Part shown: piece by piece, positions 29,362 through 38,000 of the stretch | How the letters are laid out: every line of letters begins with the position of its first letter | Numbering within the stretch: position 1 is the first letter of the stretch | Assembly: GCF_021228795.1 (NCBI RefSeq) | Contig: NZ_CP089309.1 | Span: forward strand, 2,542,001 to 2,606,000 | Reading direction: 5' to 3' | Length of the DNA: 64,000 nucleotides | Source of the DNA: Thiocapsa bogorovii | Lineage (GTDB): Bacteria > Pseudomonadota > Gammaproteobacteria > Chromatiales > Chromatiaceae | Notes under the pieces: generated by a model | Told to the model about the DNA's origin: nothing | Databases searched by the model: none | What the model saw: the letters and a program-made list of their open reading frames with translations, nothing else | Program-made: the position numbers and the translations under genes

Positions 29362-29470
29362 CGAGAACGTCTCCGGTGGATGATGTGTTCGATTGGAGCC
29401 CGGTGCGCTGTTCACGGGCAGCGGATGAAACGGGAGCCTGGGCCTTGGCCCGGTCTCCGTGTGACTGGTA

Positions 29471-29725
29471 TCACGCCTTCTTGATCAAGCCGACGATCAA
29501 CAGCAGAACGGCGGCGCCGATGACGGCGGTGATCAAGGAGCCGATCATCCCGCCCCCCAGGGAGATGCCGGCCAAGCCGAACAGGAATCCGCCGATGACG
29601 GCGCCGACGATGCCGACGAGGATGTTGCCGAGCAGGCCAAAGCCGCCGCCCCGCATGAGCAGTCCGGCGAGCCAGCCTGCTACGGCGCCGATGAGCAGGA
29701 AGATGCCAAGGCTAATGAGATCCAT
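29471..29725 (-). CDS. GlsB/YeaQ/YmgE-family stress-response membrane protein
   Basis: 84 residues. Three hydrophobic helices with glycine-rich turns (FLLIGAVAGWLAGLLMRGG, NILVGIVGAVIGGFLFGLAG, LITAVIGAAVLLLIVGLIKK) define this transglycosylase-associated family. GAGGA precedes the ATG by eight bases. It is expected in the inner membrane and is usually stress-induced. A second member lies at 56213-56482. Confidence 0.88.
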   Translation of the reverse strand: MDLISLGIFLLIGAVAGWLAGLLMRGGGFGLLGNILVGIVGAVIGGFLFGLAGISLGGGMIGSLITAVIGAAVLLLIVGLIKKA

Positions 29726-29967
29726 GAGCGATGTCCTCGAGTGTGGGATGATGGTCGTGCTTACTTCGGGATCCTGTCGACCCCGGGCGCGGCGTCCCGC
29801 CGCATCTGCGTTCACCCGCCGAGCGGCATGGCGTCCGATATCTCGTTAAGCTCCTCGCCGACCCGGATGAGTTGAAGATCGTTCTCTTTCGCAGCGCCGA
29901 GCTCACCGTAGCCGCCGGCTAAGGATTGCGGTCGCAACAAGACGCTCGGTTCCCGCGCGCACGGGAT

Positions 29968-30342
29968 TCAACGGCGGCAGTCGCCTTCGGTGAGGTAGCG
30001 CCCCGCAACCCAACCGGTGACGCCCCGGTACTCGACCTTGCACCAACGGGGATTCTCCCTTGCGCGACGCTCTTTTTCCTCGGGGGACAGGTTGGTGAAC
30101 TCCTCGAAGATGAGCCCGCCTTTGCAGCCCAGATTGCGGATGCAGGAGGCATCCGGCGCGATCTCGCCGATCTTCATTGCGCTCGCGCTCGGCTCTGCCC
30201 GAATGTTCAGCACGTCGTTTCGGGGGACGTCCCGAACGGCGTAGAAATCGGGCCCGTCCGCTTCGGCCCTGAGCGCTCCGGCCGCGAGGCTCGTCGCGAG
30301 CCCGAGGGCAAGGGTGGCGTGACCGGGACGACACGACAGCAC
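29968..30342 (-). CDS. secreted bacterial SH3-domain protein
   Basis: 124 residues using GTG at 30342, which has GGAGAG six bases upstream and opens directly onto a signal peptide (LALGLATSLAAGALRAEA). Longer starts to 30435 place an implausible 31-residue basic lead before it. The mature part has the SH3b pattern DVLNIRAEPSASAMKIGEIA ... WCKVEYRGVTGWVAGRYL, with cysteines likely forming disulfides. Such domains bind cell-wall peptides or other envelope ligands. Confidence 0.7.
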   Translation of the reverse strand: MLSCRPGHATLALGLATSLAAGALRAEADGPDFYAVRDVPRNDVLNIRAEPSASAMKIGEIAPDASCIRNLGCKGGLIFEEFTNLSPEEKERRARENPRWCKVEYRGVTGWVAGRYLTEGDCRR

Positions 30343-30456
30343 GCAGGCTCTCCGATCCGATCGGCCCGAGGCCTGGGTCAACCTGGCCGCCTTCGGCATT
30401 CCTAGAGCCGATACGGAGGTTCGCAACGATGCCATACTGAAAACCTTAGCGGGGCA

Positions 30457-30786
30457 TCATTGGACGACGGTCAGCTCCTGGACGGTGCCGTCATTGGAGA
30501 CAAGGCAGCGCCAGCGCTCGGTCGTGGAGCCACCGCGCACCCCGGCCGCGTCCACCATGACCACCGAATTGGCTTCCGAATACTCGGAGGTCGCCACCCG
30601 CACCGAGCGAACGTTCCCGCCGTAGTTGCCGTTGACCGCCGCCGTGCACGCGCTTTCCGCGGCGCTGGTTGCCTGGCGCAACGCGCTGCTGCCCTGGCCG
30701 GAATCATAGTCCGAGGAGGCACAGGCGCCTAGCAGCAGGGTTGCGGCAGTGACGAGCGCGGTTGGACTGTTTTTCAATCTTGGCAT
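30457..30786 (-). CDS. small lipoprotein, unknown function
   Basis: 109 residues. The lipobox LLGAC gives a lipidated cysteine near residue 21. The mature region starts with a serine-rich linker, followed by a compact domain (NYGGNVRSVRVATSEYSEAN ... RWRCLVSNDGTVQELTVVQ) with two cysteines. No family is recognised. It is one of several leftward envelope genes with short gaps. Confidence 0.65.
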   Translation of the reverse strand: MPRLKNSPTALVTAATLLLGACASSDYDSGQGSSALRQATSAAESACTAAVNGNYGGNVRSVRVATSEYSEANSVVMVDAAGVRGGSTTERWRCLVSNDGTVQELTVVQ

Positions 30787-30887
30787 GTGGTCGTTCTCGC
30801 TGTGGTTTGTGTGCAGTGTCCTGGACGCTGCGTTGGCTGGTCGGCCGCAAGCGAACCGCTCCGGGCCGGTCTGTTGCCTTGCCTACA

Positions 30888-31325
30888 CTAATCGCCCGAC
30901 AGGGGGATGCGAATCTTCTGGCCCGGGAAGATCAGATTGGCATCCTTGATCACCTCGCGGTTCGCTTCGAAGATGCGCGGATAAGCGTTGGCATCGTCAT
31001 AGAACCGCTTGGCGATGGCGGAGAGCGTGTCGCCCTTCTCGATGACGTAGAACTCGACCTTGGCGGTCTGTGCCGGGGCCTCGAGCTGATCAGCCTTGAC
31101 CTCCCCGACGCCCTTGACGTTGCCGGCCATCAGTACCGCCTTCTCCATCGCCTCGGGGCTGTCGGCGTGTCCGCTGAGCGACACGACGCCGTCCTTGTAG
31201 TCGACCTTGAGGTCATTGATCCCCGGGTTGTCCCGTTCGATCTCCTCCTTGATCTTCTCGCCGGCCTCGGCCTCTTTGCCGAACAGATGCTTGCCGACCT
31301 CTTTCGCAAAGTTGAAGAGTCCCAT
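30888..31325 (-). CDS. BON-LysM protein (LysM peptidoglycan-binding, YgaU/Kbp-like)
   Basis: 145 residues. The start has GGAGAA six bases upstream. An N-terminal helical part (GLFNFAKEVGKHLFGKEAE) leads into a BON domain (LKVDYKDGVVSLSGHADSPE) and a C-terminal LysM domain (YVIEKGDTLSAIAKRFYDD ... IFPGQKIRIPL). This order matches E. coli YgaU (Kbp), a potassium-binding protein induced by osmotic stress. No signal peptide is seen, as in YgaU. Confidence 0.9.
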   Translation of the reverse strand: MGLFNFAKEVGKHLFGKEAEAGEKIKEEIERDNPGINDLKVDYKDGVVSLSGHADSPEAMEKAVLMAGNVKGVGEVKADQLEAPAQTAKVEFYVIEKGDTLSAIAKRFYDDANAYPRIFEANREVIKDANLIFPGQKIRIPLSGD

Positions 31326-31983
31326 GGTGTTCTCCGGTGTGTGGCAGGCCGTGATTGATCGACCGGGATTGAAAAAGACCCAAGCCTGCGTCCGGCACCC
31401 CAATCAGGAACCCTGCAGGTTCAAAGTGTCGGGAAGGATAGACACAAGCACACCGAGCTGTCTGTCGGGTAAAGTCCGTCAGGAAATCCCTGACACGAGT
31501 GACGGGCGGGGTCAGACGCGCCCCTCAGGAACGCCAGTCCGCCCGTTTCTTGCGATCCGATGAAACGGCAGCTCAGGCCGCCTTGGCGATGTATTGGCAG
31601 GTCGATCTTCCGCTCGCCAAGCGGTCGGTGAAGATCGGGCAGTGCGCCCGAGTGCGCCGAAACCATGTGCTCGGCGGGCTATACGTTCGGCTCGATGCAC
31701 CTTGTACGCGAGCCAGATGTCTACCGGGGCGATTCCGCGGCGGGATCGACGCTGTAGGGGGTTTCCCGACGAAGAAGCCCTGACTTGTTCCGGTCCCGGT
31801 TTGCGACGAAAATCCCGCGTGTACGCACGCTAGTGCCTCATGACCTTGGGCCGAAAGGGCACCTAGGCTGAGGAGGGCGATCGCTACCGTCATCCCGGTC
31901 AGCATCTCTTGCGTGGTTTTCTCGAAACGACCCTACTCATTGGAACGACGCTCATACCTCGACGAGACCGGAGCACTCAACTT
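31326..31983. other. gene-poor interval with partial copies of a dispersed repeat
   Basis: No supported gene is seen. Two fragments resemble the repeat at 34713-34780: CTGTCTGTCGGG plus the following bases at 31458-31494, and the CTGACTTGTTCCGGTCC part at about 31779-31796. They are separated by some 260 bases of unrelated sequence, as if the element had been split by an insertion. The interval must also carry the promoters of the two divergent neighbours. Confidence 0.4.
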
Positions 31984-32604
31984 ATGCGCATTCGTCTGGT
32001 CGTTTCCTTCTGCGCGGTCGCGATACTCTCGTGCGGAGCACACGCAGGTGTCCAAGGGGCCTCGGCGCCAACCGACGCCGCGTCACCGGCGGCCACCGTC
32101 TTGGGTGAGGCCGTCCATACGACGGACCCCGAGACGCTACAGGAGGCCATCCTCACACCGCTGCTCGATCATTATGCGGCCGAGCACGGGATCAGGGCCG
32201 AGCTGGCCGAGATCAATGCCTTCGTCGAGCACCTGCAGCAAGGTCTGGCAGCCGAAGGACTGAGCGCTGAAGAAGGGCTGACGCCAGAGGAAACCGCCGA
32301 GATCCAGACCATGCGGAACGACATGGCGCGTGCAATCATCCGGCAGTGGAAAATCAACAAGGCGCTGTATGCGCAGTACGGGGGCCGCATCATCTACCAG
32401 CAGCTCGGACCCGAGCCGTTGGACGCCTATCGGGAATTCCTTGAGCAGCGCCGTGCCGAAGGGGCGTTCAGGATCCAAGATCCGGCCCTGGCGGAAAGGT
32501 TTTGGCGGTACTTCACCGATGAATCGATCCACGACTTCATGACGCCGGGCGGCGCCGACGCGGCACGGGCGTTCAAGGTGCCGCCCTGGGAGGACACCCC
32601 ATGA
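31984..32604 (+). CDS. secreted helical protein, unknown function
   Basis: 206 residues from the ATG at 31984. The signal peptide is LVVSFCAVAILSCGAHA. The mature part is mostly helical: DPETLQEAILTPLLDHYAAE, EINAFVEHLQQGLAAEG and IIRQWKINKALYAQYGGR. It recalls the helical N-domain of SurA-type periplasmic proteins, but no prolyl-isomerase domain is present. The stop overlaps the next gene (ATGA), so the two are translationally coupled. Confidence 0.65.
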   Translation: MRIRLVVSFCAVAILSCGAHAGVQGASAPTDAASPAATVLGEAVHTTDPETLQEAILTPLLDHYAAEHGIRAELAEINAFVEHLQQGLAAEGLSAEEGLTPEETAEIQTMRNDMARAIIRQWKINKALYAQYGGRIIYQQLGPEPLDAYREFLEQRRAEGAFRIQDPALAERFWRYFTDESIHDFMTPGGADAARAFKVPPWEDTP

Positions 32605-33059
32605 TCCAGTTGGAAGCATTCTACGGCGGACCGAGCCAAAGCGGCTTCGGAAGTGCCGTATTCCGAGAGACCTTGCACGGCACCGAAGACCTGACGCAAG
32701 CGGCGCTGTCGACCTACAAGACCTTCGTGGGGCCGCTCTGGGACCGCTTCGGCGAGCCGGCGTGGATGGGGTCCTGGAGAGAGGTCTATGTCAGACACCC
32801 CGGCACAACGCCGGACATCGTCGCCGAACTGCGGACCATCACCGATCCCGACGCCCGGCTGTCCGTACCCCTGATCCTGGACGCCATCGACGGTCCCGAC
32901 GCCGCCCGCGCCGCCTTGTCCGCCGCCTTCGATGACTCGGCGGTGACCGAGCTTCGCGTCTTCAACCTGGGGGACAGCGCGGCGATGTCGGGGTTATTGA
33001 TCGCGGCTCGGCGCGGGGTGGGCGGCGAGGCCGGATTCCTGATCGTCCTGATGGACTGA
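32601..33059 (+). CDS. conserved-looking cytoplasmic protein, unknown function
   Basis: 152 residues with no signal or membrane helix. It overlaps the secreted protein gene upstream by four bases. Segments such as TPDIVAELRTITDPDARLSV and LRVFNLGDSAAMSGLLIAAR suggest a small alpha/beta fold. No family is recognised. Coding is supported by the tight overlap and even composition through the frame. Confidence 0.6.
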   Translation: MIQLEAFYGGPSQSGFGSAVFRETLHGTEDLTQAALSTYKTFVGPLWDRFGEPAWMGSWREVYVRHPGTTPDIVAELRTITDPDARLSVPLILDAIDGPDAARAALSAAFDDSAVTELRVFNLGDSAAMSGLLIAARRGVGGEAGFLIVLMD

Positions 33060-33163
33060 AGCGGAAAAGACGGGTTTCGCTGCGGTCTGTCCGTCCTACC
33101 CGTGGATCGAGGTGTTCGCCTTTTTTCTGAATCGTCTCGAGTGTCCCGGGGTTCCGCTCCGGA

Positions 33164-33565
33164 TCAGTCGTTGATGATCATCTCCAGACGATAGTTGGCC
33201 ACCTCTCCCCGGCGTGCGGCGCTGCGCATCAGGTAGACACGGATCTTGTAATCGCCGCTCGCGGGCAGGGTACCCTCGAATTGGTTTCCCGATGTGGAGC
33301 CGATGAACATCGCCTCGTCGTTCTTTCCGGGCGCCAGGATATTGAAGTAATTCGCCGAATTGTCGGTGGCCATGCTGACGTTCATGGACTGACCTGCTCG
33401 TGCACCAAGGACATAGTCCACGCTCTGGTAGCCCTTGATCGAGTCCTCCACCGTTGCGCTGATTGCGCCCTTCTTGAAGTGGACGCGCTCGGTCCGGGTG
33501 TCGTCCGCCGCTGCCGCGGCACTGACCAGTAAGGCGACGCCGAGCGCCATGAGTAGGTTTCTCAT
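33164..33565 (-). CDS. PliG-like inhibitor of g-type lysozyme, copy 1
   Basis: 133 residues. GGAGGG precedes the ATG by seven bases. The signal peptide is LLMALGVALLVSAAAA. The mature protein resembles E. coli PliG (YcgK): ERVHFKKGAISATVEDSIKG near the start and LPASGDYKIRVYLMRSAARR near the end correspond to the PliG segments with SLPASGKYELRV. PliG binds goose-type lysozyme in the periplasm. Many relatives are mislabelled DNA breaking-rejoining protein. Two further copies lie at 49715 (chimeric) and 54787. Confidence 0.75.
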   Translation of the reverse strand: MRNLLMALGVALLVSAAAAADDTRTERVHFKKGAISATVEDSIKGYQSVDYVLGARAGQSMNVSMATDNSANYFNILAPGKNDEAMFIGSTSGNQFEGTLPASGDYKIRVYLMRSAARRGEVANYRLEMIIND

Positions 33566-33716
33566 GATAGAACCCTCCGATTGGATGATTGGCTCGCGGA
33601 TCGCGTCGTCACCTCCCGGCAGACCCGATCCCGATCCACGGTTGACTCGCCGGGAGGCGGATAGACCGAGCGCGCTTCGCCGCCGGGATCAGCCCCGGGG
33701 GATCAGCCCCAGGGGA

Positions 33717-34115
33717 TCAGCCGCCGGTGATCAGCGCATCGGCGAAGCGATAATGCTCTTGGCCGTTGGCGGTGATCGTCCACTGGTCCCCGTCTTTCGT
33801 GACCCGCAGCGGGACACCGTCGCGGGCACTGAATTCCCCCTGCGAGAAGATGAGCACGCGGTAGTCGGGACGGTCGCGCACGGCGATATTCGAGATCCAG
33901 ATCTCGGCGCCACCGCCGGGCTTGCGGACCACGCGCCAGCCACAGGCCTGATCGAAGGTCGGGGCGCCGGCGGAACAGGGCATGGTCCCGGAGGCGTCGT
34001 AGGTCATGGGGCCAATGTCCGGCTTCACGGTGTCCCGATCCAAGCAGCCGGCGATCGAGACGGCGAGAACGCATGCGGCGACGACCCGCGCGGCGATACG
34101 GAAGGTCTCCTGCAC
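33717..34115 (-). CDS. small lipoprotein with C-terminal WTxT...GG module
   Basis: 132 residues using GTG at 34115, which has AGAGGA eight bases upstream; an ATG at 34145 lacks any such site. The lipobox is SIAGC. The mature part has two more cysteines (MPCSAG and QACGW). It ends DQWTITANGQEHYRFADALI plus TGG, which aligns with the end of the protein at 53949-54620. Both genes sit next to a PliG-like gene. Function is unknown. Confidence 0.65.
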   Translation of the reverse strand: MQETFRIAARVVAACVLAVSIAGCLDRDTVKPDIGPMTYDASGTMPCSAGAPTFDQACGWRVVRKPGGGAEIWISNIAVRDRPDYRVLIFSQGEFSARDGVPLRVTKDGDQWTITANGQEHYRFADALITGG

Positions 34116-34318
34116 GGTCGGTTTCCTCTGGTGGTTGAATCGCATCTTCGCGGCACAGCCCCCGGGGCGCGCACCGCACTTGGCTCCGCAGCAGGCAGAT
34201 CACGGCGTATGCCGAATCGCTCGTGACGCGCCCTTCATTGCGTCATCGCAGCGTTGGATCGAATAGCGGCGAGCCCCGGAATGACCCCGGGGGAGCAGGG
34301 CGCGCCGCAACGGACAGC

Positions 34319-34618
34319 TCAACTGAACATCGATTTGATGCGGTCGATCGAATCCTTGACGCCGACCTTTACCTCCGCCCACTTCTCTTCCGCTTCGTCC
34401 TTGAGCGCCTCCCATTTGTCGTCGGCGGCGTCCGCGATGCGGTCGCGACGCACGGCGAGCTCATCCCACTTCAACTTCAACTCGGCCATCTGATGATCGA
34501 CCTTTTCCTTGACGTCATCCGAGGCATCCGACGCCTTATCGCGCAAGTGCGCCAGATCCGCCTCCCACTCATCGAGCTGCGCCTTCAATTTCGCCACGTA
34601 CTCGTTCTTCGTCTGCAT
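34319..34618 (-). CDS. small all-helical (coiled-coil) protein
   Basis: 99 residues, starting at 34618 with GGGAG about eight bases upstream. The sequence is almost continuous charged helix with heptads (VAKLKAQLDEWEADLAHLRD, then KEKVDHQMAELKLKWDELAV). No signal or membrane segment is seen. The composition resembles CsbD- or YjbJ-like stress proteins and the apolipoprotein-like helical proteins common next to GlsB genes. No family is certain. Confidence 0.65.
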   Translation of the reverse strand: MQTKNEYVAKLKAQLDEWEADLAHLRDKASDASDDVKEKVDHQMAELKLKWDELAVRRDRIADAADDKWEALKDEAEEKWAEVKVGVKDSIDRIKSMFS

Positions 34619-34712
34619 CGTCGGTACTCCCGTGAACGGACGTTGAGATTCGTAAACAGTGCGGTACAACGATCATGTCGGCCGGATACAGCCTGCCGAA
34701 GGCTAGACCATG

Positions 34713-34780
34713 GAGAACACCCTGTCTGTCGGGAAATTCCTGACGGGAAATCCCCGACTTGTTCCGGTCCCCGATTCTCA
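34713..34780 (+). repeat. 68-bp dispersed repeat, copy 2
   Basis: It starts GAGAACACCCTGTCTGTCGG and ends CCGATTCTCA. The ends are short inverted repeats (GAGAA/TTCTC). It matches the element at 41449-41515 at most positions, with one length difference. The 407-base gap 34619-35025 in which it lies has no gene. Confidence 0.65.
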
Positions 34781-35025
34781 GCACACTTGCCCATCGTCAT
34801 CGCCGAAGAGCAACCCGGCTGCAAGCGCAACGCTTCGCTGGATCGGATTAGAAACATCGCGGCCTGACGAGCCATGCCATGGCACATTCGTGAAAGAACC
34901 TCTAGGAGATCCGGCACTCTTCGACGCCGTACCAAAAGCCGAACCCCCATCGATCATGGCCGGCGATCGAATCACGGTTTTTTCTTTCTGCGCCTGTTCG
35001 CAGATGGCTACATGGAAATGTTCCT

Positions 35026-38000
35026 ATGAAAGTGTTTCCCATCGGTCTCGCATCCCTGGTGCTTCTTTCACTCGCGTCAGCGCGCCCCGCATGGGCCGTG
35101 ATTCCGGTCCAGACGTACTACGTGCCGTTGCCTGAGCAGCAATTGCTGCATACTTTCGAGGACCTTGTCGTCGGCTGCCGGAGCTGCTTGCGCCCGCGAA
35201 GTCCGATACGCACGCTCATCTCCCTGGTCATCTCGGCGGGCGGAACCGAGATCGTCTACGACCACCAAGAGGATGGCTACGAGCCCGATCCGAGCAACCC
35301 GGCCCAGGGCACAACCCAGGTCTGGGGTGACGGGGACCTTACGAACGGCATTGCACCAGGTTATCCGAATGACTTGCTCGGGGCTGGCGATGTCATTTCG
35401 CTCGATAACGAAGTCGTACTTCCTCGCAACGTGAGCGTCGAACGATTCGACGGGGCGGATAAGGTCGTCGCAAGCTTTCCTGTGGTGATGACACGTGCTG
35501 CATTCCCAACCGGCCCGGTAGCCCTGCAAGCGGGCGCAATGGAGGCATTTCCAACCAGTCGTTGGGGAACCTCCTACGTCGCCCCGATCGGGGTGAATAC
35601 GCCGACAAGCGGCAGCATGTTTACCTACACCGCCTTCTATGCGATGGCGGAGACGGACAGAACGCGGTGCGTTTTCGATCCTGATCCGTCACGGACCGGC
35701 GACAACGTGGTCTACATGCTCGACCAAGGTGAGACGGTTGTGGTTAAGGGCGTGCATCCCGGCGGCACGGTTAACTGCGACAAGAACATACACGCCGATC
35801 TGATCACCGGCGAAATCGGCTCGAGCTATGCGACGCGGTGGTTTACGCTGACGGCGACTTCTCGCCTTAGCAGCGACTATTTCGGGCCGGTGGGCACCGT
35901 GAACAAGGGTCGCGATTCGGGCACCACCTGGCTCTACCTCCATAATCCCGGGGTCACCGATGTCACCGTCGAGTGTCGGATCAACGGTGGCAGCTGCGGG
36001 ACTTACCGCTTGCGGCCGGGAGAGACCACTCGATCGAGCCAGCGCATCCCGGAGGGCTCCGGAGTGCACGTATTCACCAACGACCCGGGCGGTCGGTTCG
36101 CGGCCGTCTCGATCATCGACTACGGCGGCGCGATCTACGATTGGGGGTACACGCTCGAGCCACGCAAGGAGCTCTCCACTCAGGCACTCGTCGGCCTGGG
36201 ACTCGGCTGCAAGGATCCGGGCACTGTTGCGTGCAACAGCAGCCGCAGTGTGGTGTGGGTCACGCCGTCGGCGGACACGACCATCTACGTGAACCGAGAT
36301 GGGGCGCCCGCCAGTTGCCCGGGTGGCGCGGGCGCGGACGAGACCCACGTGGTGGATGCCCTTGAGTCGCTGCAGCTGGTCGATCCGACCGACGAGGACA
36401 TGACCGGCGCCCGAATCTACACTTGCGACGAGCGTGCGCCCTTTGTCGCCGCCTGGGGACAAGACCCGGATCGGTCTAGGTCGAACGACGAGCAAGGACT
36501 CGACATGGGGACCTTGATCCCGCCCTTGCCGATTATCGCAGCGACGAAGTTCGCATCACTCCTGATCGACGCCGACGGCGACGGCAATTTCAGCCCGGGC
36601 GACACCATCCGCTACGCGGTTCGTATCTCCAACAACTCCCCGGTGACGTTGCCGGTTGACGCGTTCAACCTTCAGGACGCACTACCGGCAACGGCAAGGT
36701 ACTCCAACGGGACGACCACTTACCAACCGGATGACGGACAAGCGGTCGTGCCCGTGCCAGACGATGCCAGCGGAACACCGTTCCCGCTTGATGGCGCCGG
36801 CGTCAACAACCTGGCCCCTCTGGATGGCAACCGGGCGGCGACCTTCCGATTCGACGTCCTGATCGACGTGTCGCGCGGCGACTGCGATGCGGACTTCCTG
36901 AACGAGGGCGAGGTGCGTTTCCCGGTCACCTCCGACGACCCGATCGACCTCCAGGACCGGCGCCCCTTGGTCTGTTCTCCCGCGATCGATCTCGAGAAAC
37001 AGACCAATGGCGTAGACGCCGACACTGCACCTGGTCCGCAGCTCGCGCTTGGGGCAGCCGTGACCTGGACCTATCAGGTGACGAATAGCGGTAATACGCC
37101 TCTCGAAGATATTCGGCTGGTCGACGACCGCCTTGGCGCCGTCTCCTGCCCAGTCACATCCCTCGCGATCGGCGCGTCGACCACCTGTATCCGAACTGGA
37201 TCGGCACAAGCCGGCCAGTACTCGAATACGGCGACGGTGACGGCGACCAGTGCCGGGACCACGGTGACGGATCAGGATCCAAGCCACTATTTCGGCGGCC
37301 AAGCGAGCATCGATATCGAAAAGGCGACCAACGGCAACGACGCCGATTCGGCGCCGGGACCGACGATCGAGATAGGCAGCGCGGTCCAGTGGACCTACAC
37401 GATCCGAAACACCGGCAACCTCATTCTTAGCGACGTGAGCGTGACCGACGATCGGGGCGTCACCGTGACCTGCCCACCGGAGGCGTCGGAGCTGACCCCG
37501 AACGAGGTGCAGGTCTGTACCGCAAGCGGCACGGCCAGCAACGGGCAATACGCCAATCTAGGCTCAGTAAGCGGCACGCCACCTGTCGGTAGCCCAGTGA
37601 CAGACCAAGACCCGAGCCACTACAACGGCGTTGCCAGCGGTATCGCGATTGAGAAATCAACCAACGGCGTCGATGCAGATAGTGCACCGGGGCCGCGCAT
37701 TGATGTCGGCGATTCCGTGACTTGGACCTACTTGGTCACCAATGCCGGCGCTACAGCCCTGTCCAGCGTGAGCGTCGTGGACGACCAAGGCCTCATCGTC
37801 TCCTGTCCGCAGACCATGCTCGCGGCGGGCGCTTCGATGACCTGCACGGCGAGTGGCACGGCGGTGGCCGGGCAATACGCAAACATCGGAACCGCGAGCG
37901 GCAGAACTCCAGGCGGGCGCACCGTTACGGCCACCGATCCCAGCCACTATTTTGGCGGCAGTCCGGGCATTCACGTCGAGAAAACCACCAACGGGTTCGA

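Noticed and set aside
31984-33059. Overlapping small gene pair considered as a toxin-antitoxin module
   Set aside because: The first protein has a signal peptide and neither shows a toxin or DNA-binding motif.
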